Shown here piece by piece: positions 1 through 14,070 of a DNA stretch of 64,000 nucleotides. Position 1 is the stretch's first letter; each line of letters opens with the position of its first letter. The stretch spans positions 5,447,001 through 5,511,000 of the forward strand of contig NC_090794.1 of NCBI RefSeq assembly GCF_040054535.1, given 5' to 3'. The translations under genes were made by a program, and so were the position numbers. Below the pieces are notes generated by a model. The model was given only the letters and a program-made list of their open reading frames with translations, was not told where the DNA came from and made no database searches. Source of the DNA: Antennarius striatus (taxonomy: Eukaryota; Chordata; Actinopteri; Lophiiformes; Antennariidae).

Positions 1-3000
1 AAAAAATTTTTTTTACATCACTGGATTTATTTGGCAGCTTAATAATTAAATTAGGTAACAACTGAAACAAAAAGAATAACTTAGATACTGTGTTCAGTCT
101 CTCACAAATTGAATAATCCATTGTTTGACCGGCGGATATTTTGTTTAAGTCACTTTTTCCAGCTTGAAGAATTTCTTGTTTTTCCTTTGAGTTACTGTAT
201 TCTAATAATGTCAAATGATGTCAGAGGTTTAGATATTACCCAATTTTAACAGACCTACCTTAAGCTCTAAGTATAAAGGAGTTTGTCAAGGTTTCAGAAG
301 TTTTACAAACTAATAAATAAATGAAGAAAATGAAAGCAGATTAATCCATGAAAGTAGTCGTGCTCTGCAGTCCATTAAAAAAGTACCAAACATTTTTTAA
401 AAAGTTCTATCTCTTTTAAAACATATCAAGAAATACTGTTATCAATTATTCATATTGTTATTCACTTCAAGTTACAGGACAACATTTTTTCTCAGTACAT
501 TGTGCTTCTTTTAACATTCTTTTAAAGAGAAAAACATGGTAACTGCAGTTGAAATGTAAATAAAATGTTTAAATAGAAATAAAAATATTGACTTATATGT
601 CAATAAATTAAATAGTTACAACTTATAAACTCCTGCTGATATGGCAAACTACAGTTGTATGTCATTAAAATTACAGTAACACAATGGCAGAAATATGGGG
701 GGGTCAAAGTCACCACTTTAACATAAATGGGATGAAAAGAATTTGTCTGAAGTGTGTTTTGTACGATACAACAGTCAGGTCAACACCAATGATAATGTCT
801 GTCTGAAAAGTCCTTTTTTCTCCATAATTTCGGTAATTTTCATTTAATAACTCTTTATTACGTTGTCCTTTTGCACATTGACCATTTTATGTTTGTAAAT
901 TGTCTCATTTCACCTTACATCGAGTCTGAGTGCACACATCCTGTCTCTTTGAGATTCATTGACTGAAAAAGTGGAGTCTGTCAAGCTGTGGGTGATACAC
1001 TTTATTATTAGTTGGTAGTTGAAACCAATCAGCACCCTACTCCTGAATTGTCCTTCATACAATGCAGCCACGTACAATCATCTCCAACTCCTGTCTTTTC
1101 ATGTAAATGTCCCATCACCTTTGTTCCAGAGAGCTCTTTCTCACTCGCTACCAATGTTTTGAATGAAGGCAGTTACACAGACAGGCTTTTCTTGTCTCCG
1201 CAATAACAGTTAAAGAGTTCTTAAACGCTAAACTTCACAAAGGAATGAGGACATAAAGGCGAGAGAGTTGAATGAATGTGCAAACTAATAGGACAGGGAG
1301 AAACAAAAGAGGAGAAGGAAGGGAGTAATTACAAATAGTAACATTGAGCTGCGTCTGTCTGCTTTGACATTGTTGATAGTTTTAGAGCGAAGATGGCCAT
1401 GGTCTTTCTTTCTTATAATATTTTCAGAATAAGGAAAATGTATCAAAATAGTAGCATTAAAGTAAGTTTTGCGCTTATTTCTGCTGTTATAATTTCCACA
1501 TGCATGAGGTTCTCTTTCTGTTTATCGGTTTGTCTGCAGGATTACACAAGACCTACTCAACTGATTTTCCTGAATCTTGGTGGGAAGGTGGGCCTGGGGT
1601 CAATATAAACTTTAGAGACTTTTGGTGTGGATACAGATAAATGGGCAGATCTGCTTTGTGTGGGGAGTTGGTATCTATTTATCCTTCCTTAGTAGACATT
1701 CCTTATCATTCTTATCCGTCTACATCTTCACTGTATTCATATGGCACCCGTTGCCTTAAATATAAATTAATCTAGTGGGTTTTTATTGCTGTGAGAAACT
1801 CACACAAAAGTCTGGGCAGTCCCTGAACCTTAAAGGCTTCTGTTGGAAGGTCATCTCAGAAGTTATTCTTTCAAAACCATCAAATAATGAATAAAAATCA
1901 AAATAAATGGATTTTCAGACCTGCTGTCAAAACATTGCCCTCGCTATACCTGATGCAATAATACATTGAAATGAATTCAAAAATTAAATGCTTATCATTC
2001 ATAAAAAAGGTGAAAATAATTGATTGATTTTGCCCAGTCTTTTATGAATCCCTAAATGGAAGAATAGACTTCTTCGAAGATGTTTTAAATGTTTTATTTT
2101 CTGTCAGAGCGAACCCTTTGACATTTGATTTGACTTAATTTTTTAAATAAAACATCTGTGGGTTTGATTAAACAGCTTTTTTAAATGTCTGTCTGAAATG
2201 ATGTTGGCCAACCTGAAAAGGAAAAAGTAAAAAAAGAGAAATGTGGGCTGTAAAACTCACCTGTTTAAAATAATGTTTTGTGATTTAATTTTTGCTTTTT
2301 TACATTTTATTGATCTGTTTGATTCTTATCTGTCATGCACCTGTAATTGCTGTTCCTTCGTGTGATCCTGGTTAGTGTTAGTGCTCTGGTTCATTCTTCA
2401 GTGTGTCCTCATTGGTCTATTTTTGGGCTTGTTTTAGGTCTTATCCTCGAGTTTGTTGCTCTTGTTGGCACTGGTTTCATTTTTGAGGAGTTTTTACCGA
2501 GAGTTAAGTTAATGTGGGGACTCTGGTCTCAAGGTGGTTGTAAGTTTTTGTGTTTGTAAAGAGTTGACAAAATTTGATTGATAACATTTGGCGAACTACA
2601 GATGAGCAGGCTTGTGTGCGAAGGCTGCTTCCCAGACATCAGCCCAAATTCAGCCCTGATTCTGACTAATGTTCGTTGTTGCTTGTAGTCTTTAACATTA
2701 CATTTTTTTTGTTCATTCAATCTGTTCCCATTTTTATTTTCCTTTTTGTTTTCTTTGCTTGTGTCCATCCTTGGATCCTTTACAGATAATTATTCTGATT
2801 TTATAGTCTAAACTCGTTGCTCTTGTTACGGGCAACCAGTCAAAATTCAGCCACGAAAGACATCATTTTGACCAGCCTAACAGAACAAAATATGGAATCA
2901 TCTTCATACATTTTCCTTGTTATAAACATATTACTTTCTTTCATCTTTATGATCATCAATAAAATACAAGAAAATGATTAAGCCTTAGAAAATTTTAAAA

Positions 3001-3427
3001 GAAAGTTTGCAAGGAAAGAGTTGCTGGACAGAATATATTTTGATTTGAAATTCTTCTAGCTCAAAAAAACATGAATTACCCTCAGCACAATGATGGCTCT
3101 GCACTTTACAGAGCAGTTATAAGAAATGTGTTTAAATAGTGATTTAAGTCCATATTATGCTCGTTTGATATTCTGATATTTTAGAAATAGCAGCTCCCAA
3201 AGTTAAATTTGTATTCTGAAGCATAAGCAACAGAGCTGTTCATGCCGGAATGTTAGAAGCATCATTACTGTATGAACCTGTTTATTTTGATGTGACTTCT
3301 TTTACCAGTGACTGGTGCTTTTTTTTATATTCTCATTCAGCCGCTGGTCAGAGGGAACTTTGTTTTGTCCTGTCCTCTGTTTGACATAATTTTACAGCAT
3401 TTTTTTCCCATAAATAAAATAGCCTTT

Positions 3428-3466
3428 TATTTATTTATTTATCTATCTATTTATTTATTTATTTAG
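3428..3466. repeat. (TTTA)n microsatellite
   Basis: Tandem TTTA units interrupted by two TCTA units. Simple repeat in intergenic DNA. Confidence 0.85.
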
Positions 3467-3820
3467 TGTATCCACATCATTCAGGCAAAAAGACATTTGT
3501 TTGCACCTTTTGGTAACAGAAAAGAAGGGAAGATTAATCAGAAGGAGGTAGTAGTTCTCTCACTGTGCCAAATCAGGCTTTTACAGTATGCAACTTCTTC
3601 TCTGGTAGTATATACAGTACGCAAAGGAAAACATCTCCAGCACATTCTGTAATGTATACTCATGTTGGTTGTTATTCCCAATAAATCCCATGAGGTGGAT
3701 GTCAGGCGTGTCCAAAGGGTTGACAGGTTGGATGAATGGAGCAGTGTAAGGAAGAGCGATAGAGTGTTCTCACACGCAGACAGCAACACACAACTTCATT
3801 GTTTCTTGATGCAAGTGACA

Positions 3821-3829
3821 GGTGTGTGT

Positions 3830-3868
<39 letters not shown>

Positions 3869-3879
3869 TGTGTGTGTGT
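3821..3879. repeat. (TG)n microsatellite
   Basis: About 29 TG units with a few TA and TT interruptions. Intergenic simple repeat. Confidence 0.95.
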
Positions 3880-4169
3880 ACAGCCTGTTGTCACAGTTGC
3901 ATTTCAGAGCTGTTGGTGTGTTTCAGCGTTTAACATAATAATACCACAGTATTGACCTTGATTAATCGATATTTGATTTGAATTATTCCATTTCCAATGT
4001 TTATCTGACATTTCTATTTAATACTGTACTTTAGTGTTGTCTGGCTGATGTGAGGAGTGTTGAAATGCAATGTAATAAAATACTTAAGTACTGTAGTTAT
4101 TCAGTTTCTACAGCTGAATGAATTCCACTTACTTTCAATTTTTCTCTTTTATTATAAATGTAATAATAT

Positions 4170-4308
<139 letters not shown>

Positions 4309-6884
4309 TACAGCGTGTCATAAAGGGTCATGTTCAAGTCTTCCTCATCGTGCGATCAAACAAAACCTGTGCTCTCCTCCAGAAGTGAAAGCAAGTAGTG
4401 AAGGATGAGAGGTTGAACAGGTTGTGATCAATACACATACCTGAAGATTAAACCAAACATGTTTGCCGGATATTGTTTGAGTTAAAAAAAAAATCCATGT
4501 GATATTATTTATTAATTTTAATGACAGAGATGAAATGATGTCGTTGTTTTTAGTATCATAGAGACGGTAAACGTTGATAACATGATAATAAAAACTAAAG
4601 GTATGATCACAGAGCACATAGTTAAACGAAAGCTAACAGTTCTCTCAAAGCGATATATGAAATACAAGTGTGACCAAGCCTGTGTGTGTATTTCCACATA
4701 TTGTATGTCAAAATGTGGTTGTGTATAAGTGGAACATCGGCATCACCTCTCATGCATCCGTTAGGACCCACCAGGAGTGGATCTCAGATCTGCAGGAACC
4801 CTCATGTGTACGCAGATGGAGGTGGAACTCATTTTTATCAAGACACTGGATAGTTTAATATTTTGTATCGTGTTAAAGACACGTGGGTTAAGAATCATCA
4901 GAATGTTATTCAAAACATTAATTACAATTTTTACAACTAGTATAAAAGGAAAAATCTCTGTAAATGCTCAAACCTGTCCCTGTAGGCTAAAACTTAATCT
5001 TGTGGTAACATCATAAAAGCAACATTCAGCTCTTTCAGCTGCTGGCGTCCCCCAAGGTGCACTTTACATTTATCTGTCGACTGTTTCATCCAACATTTAT
5101 TTCTAGCGTCCAAAGAGCTTTGCAGCCTCAGGAGACTATTAGAGTACTTATAATATTTAAGCGTTGTTAAGACAAGCCTGTTTTGTACAGATCAAACTCA
5201 TGACGGGTTCTCGGGATGGTGGTGGTATTCGTTTGTTTCAGTCACATTTCCAAAGAGGCATTTCCTCTTTACTGTTGAGGAGGAATGAAACAGTACTCTG
5301 TCTTTCTTTGTGTTAGACACAACACGAGGATCGGCCACAAGCATGTGTTTCTGGTCACATTCCACTATGACTGCTGTGAGAGTGTGTCTACTTTTGGTAA
5401 GTACAGGCCTGCAAATCTTGCCCTTATGATAATGGTGTAGGAAGTAGGACTAAACTTGGAGGCGATGAGATTAATGAGATTCGGGAAGGGTCTCCTCTGA
5501 GGGTTTCTTCGGGTGGTCTTTCTGGAATCTTCGGAAAAAAACTTTTTCTTTCCAAACCGAGATAAATTTGTACAGTGTGTGTATAATTTGAAATTATAAG
5601 ATGATTGGCTGCTGTTAAAGCTTTCACGAGACATTAATGACCTTATTTTTATTATTAACCTGTACTCATATGATGTGAGTCAGACAAAATTGCTTATCGT
5701 AATTATTTATGTGTCTGTTAATCGTCAGCTATAACGTAATGATTGTGACAACCTGGTTTATTATTAATACTTATTTGCAGCTCACCTCCGTCTATCCACT
5801 AGTTTGTGAAGCAGGAGAAGAAATTCAATAGTTTCAGCCACAAGAAATGATTTTTTCTACTGAACTTCATCTATCGAAGGAATGGATTTAAAAAACAAAG
5901 GATTTCATGACATGCTCATCTTTTTCTGCATGGTTGTAAATTTAGACCATCGACCAACAGCAAATGGACGACTGCTTGATAATAAGAAATAAATCAATGG
6001 CAGGCTTTCAACTACTTTGCACTTTTATTTGAATGTTAAAACTGTTAAACAGTAAATTGTAGGTAATGATGAGCTGATGGTATAAATGTCTTTTTACTGA
6101 ATTGTGGGAGCTCACTGCTCTATTAGCCCACGTCACAGCACAAATAGAATGTACTGTATGTCACTTTAAAAACTCCATATTGATTTTTGATGAATCCAAA
6201 CAAGTCCTTCAAATGAAATGATGAACCGTTTCATTTGTAGCTGTCGACGAGCCATCGATCAATCCAGAGTAGGACCTCTGCTGGTCTCCCTTTTAAATAA
6301 CATCAAGCGACATCAGCAGATAATTTCTTTTTTGTGAGTTTTATCGATTTATTTACTTACCATCTTTAATGTTTACATGGACTTTGTTGTCTGAGCGAGT
6401 TGCTAGGCAAGAAGAATCATAATGGCTAAGACAGACATCTTGCAACTGCTGGATGTGCCCTTTCAGCTTTAGCATCCCATGGCTATGTAGCACTCGATAA
6501 TGATGATGATGATATGTATTAAAGATCACCGTATCACCAGGTTATTACACTAACCCATAAATCATTCATAATTACCCAGAATGTCAGCGTTAATCAGGCT
6601 ATTCAGGAGGTTCACAACAACACTGTAGTCTGAGCATCACTTCTGACTGACCTTAACACACAAAAAACATTTTGTGGCCTGACGTTGGTATTAGTAAGAT
6701 GACATCATCAGGAGCAATGGTTATGGTTTCACCAGGTTCAGGCACGGTGGTATGTAATGTCAATAACTGTGATGTGACAAAGCAGTATTTTGGAAATCAC
6801 CCAAAATATTTGGATCGAGCTTCAAATGAATGACAGAATACCAGGCACATTGTGGGAGCAAACAATTTTGGGCAGGTTTATCGT

Positions 6885-6975
6885 ATCAGGAAGAAGTTGG
6901 AGAAATCGGAAGGAGCTCACACAGACACTGGGAGAACATGCTAACTGCATACAGGTCAGGATTCCAACCTAGGGG
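6885..6975 (+). repeat. fragment of a teleost interspersed repeat
   Basis: The order of blocks (gaagttggagaaatcgga, cacacagacactgggagaa, catgctaactgcatacag, ggattccaaccta) matches the internal part of the larger copy at 48.2-48.5 kb and the common fish repeat that reads 'gaggaagc-ggagaac-c...gggagaacatgcaaactc...gattcgaaccc'. It is probably a truncated non-LTR retrotransposon 3' region. The family name needs RepeatMasker. Confidence 0.6.
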
Positions 6976-7751
6976 TGACATTGTTAACTGAGACTCTACC
7001 GTCCTCTACGCCTTCTAAGAAGAAGGGGGCCAAAAACTCATCTCAGGACAAATTGTTGGTATTTATCTACACATACTCTGAAAGGGCACTGCAGAAATTA
7101 AATTGTACCTCATGTTCTTATTACTTTTATTTGAGTAAAATTAGTTTGTTTTAATCTAGGATCAGGGGCAGGATTGAAAAAACACGTACCAATCAGAATA
7201 AAAATGAAAATATAGCAGATTAACAGGGAACATTTATATGAGATTAAAGGAAAATAAGAAGAATCAGCTAAACGAACAGGATGGTTAATATATATATTAC
7301 AGATAATACATTTTTAGTAAATGGCAAAGATAACAAAAAAAAAGACTTTTGATTTGTACTTTGTACTTTTTATTGTCTTTAGAAAAGGTCTCTGTCTTGA
7401 CAAACTCACTCTAGTCGTCTAAAGACAGATCTGACGTTCCCTTCCTCTCTAGCATGTTTTTCTGTTGTTGGGAAAATCATTTATAAGAACACCTGATTCC
7501 CGAGTGACAGCTGAGGATCCCAGACATTCCTGATAGAAAATTCCTCATTGAACCTTGGCTTCAGTTCCATAATACACACAGATCGATGCTTGAATGGTGC
7601 CTGTGAGATAAACTGAGCTGCACTTCAATGGGAGATATTTTGGGTTTTAATGGCTTCTGTGTGCCACTTGTTGTTGGAACAGGTGTGCTGGTGGTCGGAG
7701 AGGTCAGGCGAAAGGACAGCTGAGTGGTTGGTTGGTCTTTATGTCTGTGTC

Positions 7752-7878
<127 letters not shown>

Positions 7879-9032
7879 AAATATGAAACATTACAGACTT
7901 TTAAATAGTAAAAAGTCAATTCAGCTTGAAAGTATTTTCGACAATTAATAACAATGTACACATTGTACAAACAGAGCTCTCCGTCATGTTTAAATTATGT
8001 GTGACCTCTAACCTCTAATGATAACAGCACAAAACCGTGAGGGAACATTTCAACCTTTACGCCTCGAATTCAGGAGGCCGTTGAGGAGTTGTGGTATTTT
8101 GAAGTGTTGCATTCCATTCACTAGTCGGTTTAATATGTTTGCTCATTCAATTAGCAGTAAATGGCAGTTGTGACATTCTTAACTGTGGCCTCAATACAAG
8201 AAAAAGGTCTGCTGTCCATACAGGAAATAGAATGATTGACACACGTTAACTACATTTAGGATAAGCATGTAGATCTTTCACTTCACGCTGAGTGTGTGTC
8301 ACAATGAAAGCAGAAGTCATCTGACAGATGTGGTTAAAAGTGACTCTTAACTTCTTGAGAGCTAAGTACAATCAGCTTTGTGGAAGTCGTTCATGTCATA
8401 TTCACACTGTGCAGAAACAGAAGCCATTGCTCCACAATGTTGATTTACAAAGCCAAAGTACAGTATCTGCCAAAATGCTAAGATACCCCTCCCCACCATA
8501 ATTGTAAGCATCATAAAATAAAGAGCAATCCTAATATATCTGTAAAATGCACCAAACTGTGAGATTAAAGACATAATATGACAATATGCCAGAAAATTTG
8601 ACAAACGTTTCAAATATTGCTCAAATATTTACTGAATAAATCAGTATTGAAACCTTGCAGTCATCTGCTCACACTTCTCCTGGTTTCCACTGCAACTTCT
8701 AAGATACCTGTGAAATTCTTCCTAAGAGCATCCTCGTTATTTCATGCCGAAATCTGATATCTGCCACATTTTAACAATAATGTGAACAGCCAAACTAAAA
8801 GAAGTGGATCAGTACTGAGCACTCAGGCATGCAGTGTGGGCACAGCTGCACTGGGGCCACTTTACACTTTGCAGCTTGGATGTAATCTTAATGCACATGT
8901 GATTAAAAGCTTACATAAAATAGTGATGGATAGACTGCTGATTCTAGAGTTAACGGCGAACTTCAATGCGTTGTGTATGATGCAAAATTCATTTGGTTAA
9001 AATTAACAGAAGCTGGAACAGAGATAATACAA

Positions 9033-9051
9033 CAACAACAACAACAACAAA
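9033..9051. repeat. (CAA)n short tract
   Basis: Six ACA/CAA units followed by an A-run. Simple repeat. Confidence 0.8.
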
Positions 9052-9228
9052 AAAAAACAGAAATAAAGAAATATGCTGAGGGCAGCTTTGCCAGGATGCA
9101 CAACAGGAATGCAAGTTAATTTAAGAAAAATGTGATGGATCATTAGACTGTTTTCGGCTACTGGTGTAACCATGCTGTACATATTTGATTTAATAGCTTT
9201 ATGGATCCAATAATTTCCTTTTCTGTGA

Positions 9229-9493
9229 TTAACAGCCCATTAAGGCACAACCGATGCTTTGGCCTCTGATTGGCTGGAGGGAGTGGTAAGAATGGGTGGA
9301 CGCGAAGGGAGGAGGAAGTTGGTGGGGGCTCTGTTTAGTGCGCCCGGCCTCAGTCGAGTGCGTAAAGCGCAGCGCAGTAGAGACTCTTTCCAGTGCGCAC
9401 CGTGTCCTTGACTGCCGGGATCCATGTTTCCCCACAGACTGAACAGATCTGCCCGGTAAATGAGGCTTGACTTTTCTCTGTGATTTCTTCGCC
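9229..9493 (+). promoter_or_regulatory. vgll2: putative vgll2 proximal promoter and 5'UTR
   Basis: This 265-bp block directly before the vgll2 start is clearly more GC-rich than the AT-rich DNA before it. It contains an inverted CCAAT box (TGATTGGCTG at 9267-9276) and several GGGAGG/GGAGG runs. No clear TATA box was seen. The transcription start is inferred to lie between the CCAAT box and 9494 but cannot be fixed from sequence alone. Confidence 0.4.
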
Positions 9494-12400
9494 ATGAGCT
9501 GCCTGGATGTGATGTACCAAGTGTTTGGTCCTCAACCTTATTTCAGCTCCTACAGCCCGTATCACCATCAGGTATGGGTCATGTATTCCTATTTTAATGA
9601 CCTCTCGCATTTTGGAATTTATATATGGGCTATTTGAACGCACAGAAAAGTTTATTATTTAGTTTTTTTTAAAGGTCTACCAATCAAAAGTCGTGTTTGC
9701 CCACACGCGAACACGGGAGATTAATAAGGAACCAGCTTCAAGTAATTTTTTTAAACAAAACTTAATTAAAGTACAATCTTGAAAATGCGTTAAAACGCGG
9801 TTAGCTAATACAGTAATCGCAATGCACTATTCGTTTAATGCGTGGAGGATGTTGACCTGTGCGTAAAAGCTTTACGCATGACGCGCATGCCAAACTTTTT
9901 CTGTTCACTTCATTACACATTTATAGATATTAATCGTTTTTCTTTAACTTCAATACCAGGGTTGCGCGTCACACAACTATTAATTGTTTGTTATGTCCGT
10001 TTAGTTAAATCAAATAGAAAAAAAAAATTCCTTCTTCAATTTATTTCCAAGTCTGAAACTGACGACCTTTTATCTAACTTGAAATGTTTTTCAGGACATT
10101 CGTAGTAACTAATTGAATAAATAATTGACTGAGCCAGTAGTATACCTGAAGCTTTATTTCCTTGCTGTGTGGTTCAGAGTGATTGTCGATTTAGTTGGCA
10201 GAAATAAAGATACTGTATTTTGTATTTATTTCTGTGTGTAAACTCTCGTGTGGAAGTTTCATGAGGCCTTTCTTGGTCTGTTTAAGGAGTTTATGCACTT
10301 TCTTCAAAGACAACATTCCAACATAGTGACAAAACTTACTTGGTTACCTAAACAGACTAAAACAACTATTCTACTGTTCATGTACAGTATGTGTATTGCA
10401 GTTTCTTTCATAGTAAATAAGTAATGAATTGGCAGGTGAGCAGTTAGTTGTAATTGGTGATCACAAAGACACCAATATCAAGACGAATGTATAAAATGTC
10501 AGTGTAATATGTATTCATTTAATTTAAAATTTTTTCTGTTTATTTACAAATAGATGGAAAATAGATTAGAAGGCCTCCTAGCCTATGACCGACCTGCTGC
10601 ATTTGGAAAAGAAAGTAATTTTTTTATTGGATTTAAAAGTTAAATATTGGGCATTAAGAGCTTTAAAGGGGCTAAAATCCTACAACTCATTTATATGAAA
10701 TGTTTGTAAATAGATATTACACTGACAAACAAGTAGTTTCACATTACACATATGAATCTGGATATTTTTCATAGAAACTGGCCTTGTATTCTAAAATGCA
10801 AGAAACCCAGGATGGCAGCAGCCGGCTCGCTCCCCCCGGCCACCCAGCAATCAAAGAAGAGGATAAGGAGCTGCCACCAGGAGCTGAATACCTGAGCTCC
10901 CGCTGTGTCCTCTTCACTTATTTCCAGGGAGATATTAGTGCCGTGGTGGACGAGCACTTCAGCCGAGCCCTGAGCCACACAGCAGCGTACCCTGCATCCA
11001 GCAGCCACAAGGCCATAAGAGGTGTGTGTGTATGTGTATGTGATGGCGGTGTTTTCTTTCAGTGTATGTCTGTTAGCGTGGAGAAGTCACTGTGATTGGA
11101 CAATAGATACAGGCTAGTCAGTCAAGCGACTACTACCAGATTTGGAAAGGCCGACCCGCGGACATGGAGGTTAGCCAGTTGAGGAACGCATTATTTAAAA
11201 TTTCGTCTATTTTCTAAGCATGCCTCTAAATTTCCCAACAAGGACATCTTTTTTTTCTACCAGTATAGGTCTGACTAACCTCTATTGTCGACCAGACGCT
11301 TTGAATCCCGTTTCCTATCTGGCTGTCTTTGGACTCGAGAGTTTCAGTACAGCAGCTCCAGAACAACAAAACACTTTTTAAAACTTTTTTTTCCATTGAT
11401 TTTCAGTTGTTACAGATTTGAGCAGAGTGTGCAGATGTCAAACTCTGATCTGTTATTTAGTGGTTGTAACGATATTACAGTTCTGCAAGGGTTAAACTTT
11501 ATTCATTATGTTTGTTATTCTGAACAGAATATCGAACAAAAGGTAGATTTTTCTGTTATGACAAGTTCTTTGTTTTCCTTTTGCTGTCAGGTTTGATGTA
11601 AATACACAATCCAGTCAAGATGACAAAGTGTGAAAAATGCACAAGATGTAATGTTGCAAAACAAACACTGGTTCATTTTGTCTCCTATCATTTTCTGCAT
11701 ATATAATTGACATTTAAGCTCATAGTACTGTTAAAAGTTAACAGGATGTTTCTTTTTTGTTGTTGCAAACCTAAAGACTAATATTATAAAAATAAAGGGA
11801 AACAGTGGGAAACTGCTGTCATTGTTCCGTTTCACTATCTTCTGGTGAATAAAAAAACAAATCAGCTAACCTTCATCTACAGCTGCCTTCATTTTCTTTC
11901 ATTGTCAAATTGTCATTCGCCACCTGAGTTTTGAATCAAACCAGAAACATTTAGAGTCAAAATATTTTAATCAGTAATTGCTTCACCAATATTTGATATT
12001 TTTTCTCAAGCCGTCGTATGAAGGCAACATGAATTCCCAAAAGAGGATCTCAGAGTTGTTCTAATTATTTATAGAACATTAACTAATGATAATTTTCATC
12101 ATCATGCATTTTGCAAAATATGTTATCAATTGAATAAATTTTCTACTATAAACTGTACATGAAGCCCACAGAAATTTAACATGTCTTATTTATCAATAAA
12201 AATGAAATCAAGTACAATTTAATTTACTACAGCTACATAGCAGGGCAGCAAATACTCAGTTTCAAGATGTATTAATAACTTGTGTTATAGTTTTATAATA
12301 AAGTCAACTGATCCATTTATCTTGAGTTAAGAAACAGACACAAACACGACCTGGTGATAAGCCTCAAACTCCAGTTTGAAATGATGATTTACTCTGATAT

Positions 12401-14070
12401 TAGGTTAATTTAGTTTAGTTTATAACCAGTTTCTTGTCTTCGCAGATGGATCATTCCCCATGAGCCAGAGAAGTTTCCCTCCATCTTTCTGGAACAGTTC
12501 CTACCAGCCGTCAGTCTCCTCTGCCCTGGGCAGCGCTCTGTCGGCTCCCCACACAGAGCTCCCTTATCCTGGGGACCCGTACACTTCTGTCTCTCTGCAC
12601 AGCCACCTCCACCAGTCCAGCTCCGACGCGTGGCATCCATCCCATCACCATCATCACCACCACCACCACCCTTACTCTCTAGGGGGAACTCTAGGCACCC
12701 AGGGTACAGCGTACCCACGTCCGGGGGTTCATGAAATGTACAGTTCGGCGTTTGACCCACGCTACGGTTCTCTGCTGGTGCCCTCAGTAAGGCCTCATCA
12801 TCGCCTGTCGTCAGGGAGCTCGGTCGCCGGGCCCAGCACCTCGCCCTGCGACCTGGTGGGGAAGGGAGAGTCAGGGACGGGTTCTACCTGGAGCGGCGCC
12901 TTTGCTGGAGCCGGAGCAGAAATTGGACTCAACATGGACTCAGGTAGAAAACAATTTTCTTATTTCGGGTGTATCTTATTTTAAGAGGTTTCAACAAAGA
13001 GCTTCACGATCTTTAGAGCACAAAGCATCTCAAATTCCGCCGCGATAAAATTACAAAGTGTTTTTAGATTTGTTTAACTCACTGATTGGATAGTTGTGAA
13101 TCCCACATAATAGCTATTGCTAATCCAGCACTTTGCATACACCTTCTGAACCCCGGATGCTCTAAGTCATTCAGCCCAGTGGGAGCGATTTACACTCAGA
13201 TATCACGTTCGTCAAGTGTAAACACATATTGATTCCTAGGCAGCAACTTTGGACATTGTTGGAATCAACCCCAAAATATTTGATTTCATTATGTGGTCCT
13301 TAATTAGCAGATATGCAGCTTTTGTACGAGTGATGACATGACCACACTGTGACTTCTCACAGGAGAAATATAAAACAAGTGTGGTCAAAACTACGGTATC
13401 TCCGGAGCTTCTCAGTCATCCATTGTGTCATGGTAGATCTCTGTGTTGATGTGATCCAGCGGTGAAGTAATTGAAGCTTAATGTGTGGTAGTCTAGGGTT
13501 CAACCCATGTCAAACCCACCAAAGAAAGCAGCCGATACAACTTTGTGAAAAACCCCAGAAGTCATGTCTAAGCTGAGCTGACATCTGTCTCCATCTGTAA
13601 CGATCCTGTTTATAAAATATGCTTTTTCCAAATCTGATTTTTATGTTTTCGATGTGACTGTTCTCACTGATTTTGCCAATACCTGTCTGATAATTTAATG
13701 CCTGAACTAACAGCTTTAAAAACAATCAGTGGCAAGGTAACAACCTGACAGCATGAAAACCAGTTTTTAAGTGAATATTTTTCTCTCTGCTTCAGATCAA
13801 CTTACCACAAGTGGTTCTGAAGCAACAAACCAGCTGTCAATCAGCGCCTTAACTCCCCGCTGTCAACCTCCTTTTCTGTTGCTGTCTTGCTTTCATCCCT
13901 TCTGCCTCGGGCAGTTCCTCCTGCTTTTATCAACAACACATTTGCGCTTCTTTTTCTAATCTCCCTTTCTTTGCTTTTCTCCTGTCCCTGTCTTTTCTCT
14001 TCTTTCTTTCTTTCCCTCACTTTCAGGTCTGCAAGCACAGGATAAGAGCAAGGATTTGTATTGGTTTTAG
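9494..14070 (+). CDS. vgll2: vestigial-like family member 2, TEAD transcription cofactor (4 exons)
   Basis: Exons: 9494-9571, 10775-11021, 12446-12943, 14027-14070. The spliced frame is 867 nt, 288 codons plus TAG, with GT-AG introns in phases 0, 1 and 1. The protein opens MSCLDVMYQVFGPQPYF, the hallmark N-terminus of VGLL2. The Tondu domain (SRCVLFTYFQGDIS... at residues 68-93, core VLFTYFQGDI at 71-80) binds TEAD factors in the nucleus. The MSQRSFPPSFWNS block follows at residues 114-126, then a nine-histidine run at 175-183. The C-terminus LQAQDKSKDLYWF comes from a tiny last exon. VGLL2 is known to act with TEADs in skeletal muscle and pharyngeal arch development. The start has a good context (TTCGCCATGA). 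Whether this is vgll2a or vgll2b cannot be decided here. Exon 3 alone stays open past the donor at 12944, but the splice gives the family C-terminus. Confidence 0.95.

Noticed and set aside
2340-2560. Possible solo LTR (T/G-rich stretch with 'ctgtcatgcacctgtaattg')
   Set aside because: No paired terminal TG..CA ends, no target duplication and no second copy in the window.
12410-12760. 116-codon minus-strand frame over vgll2 exon 3
   Set aside because: Antisense shadow of a clearly conserved coding exon.
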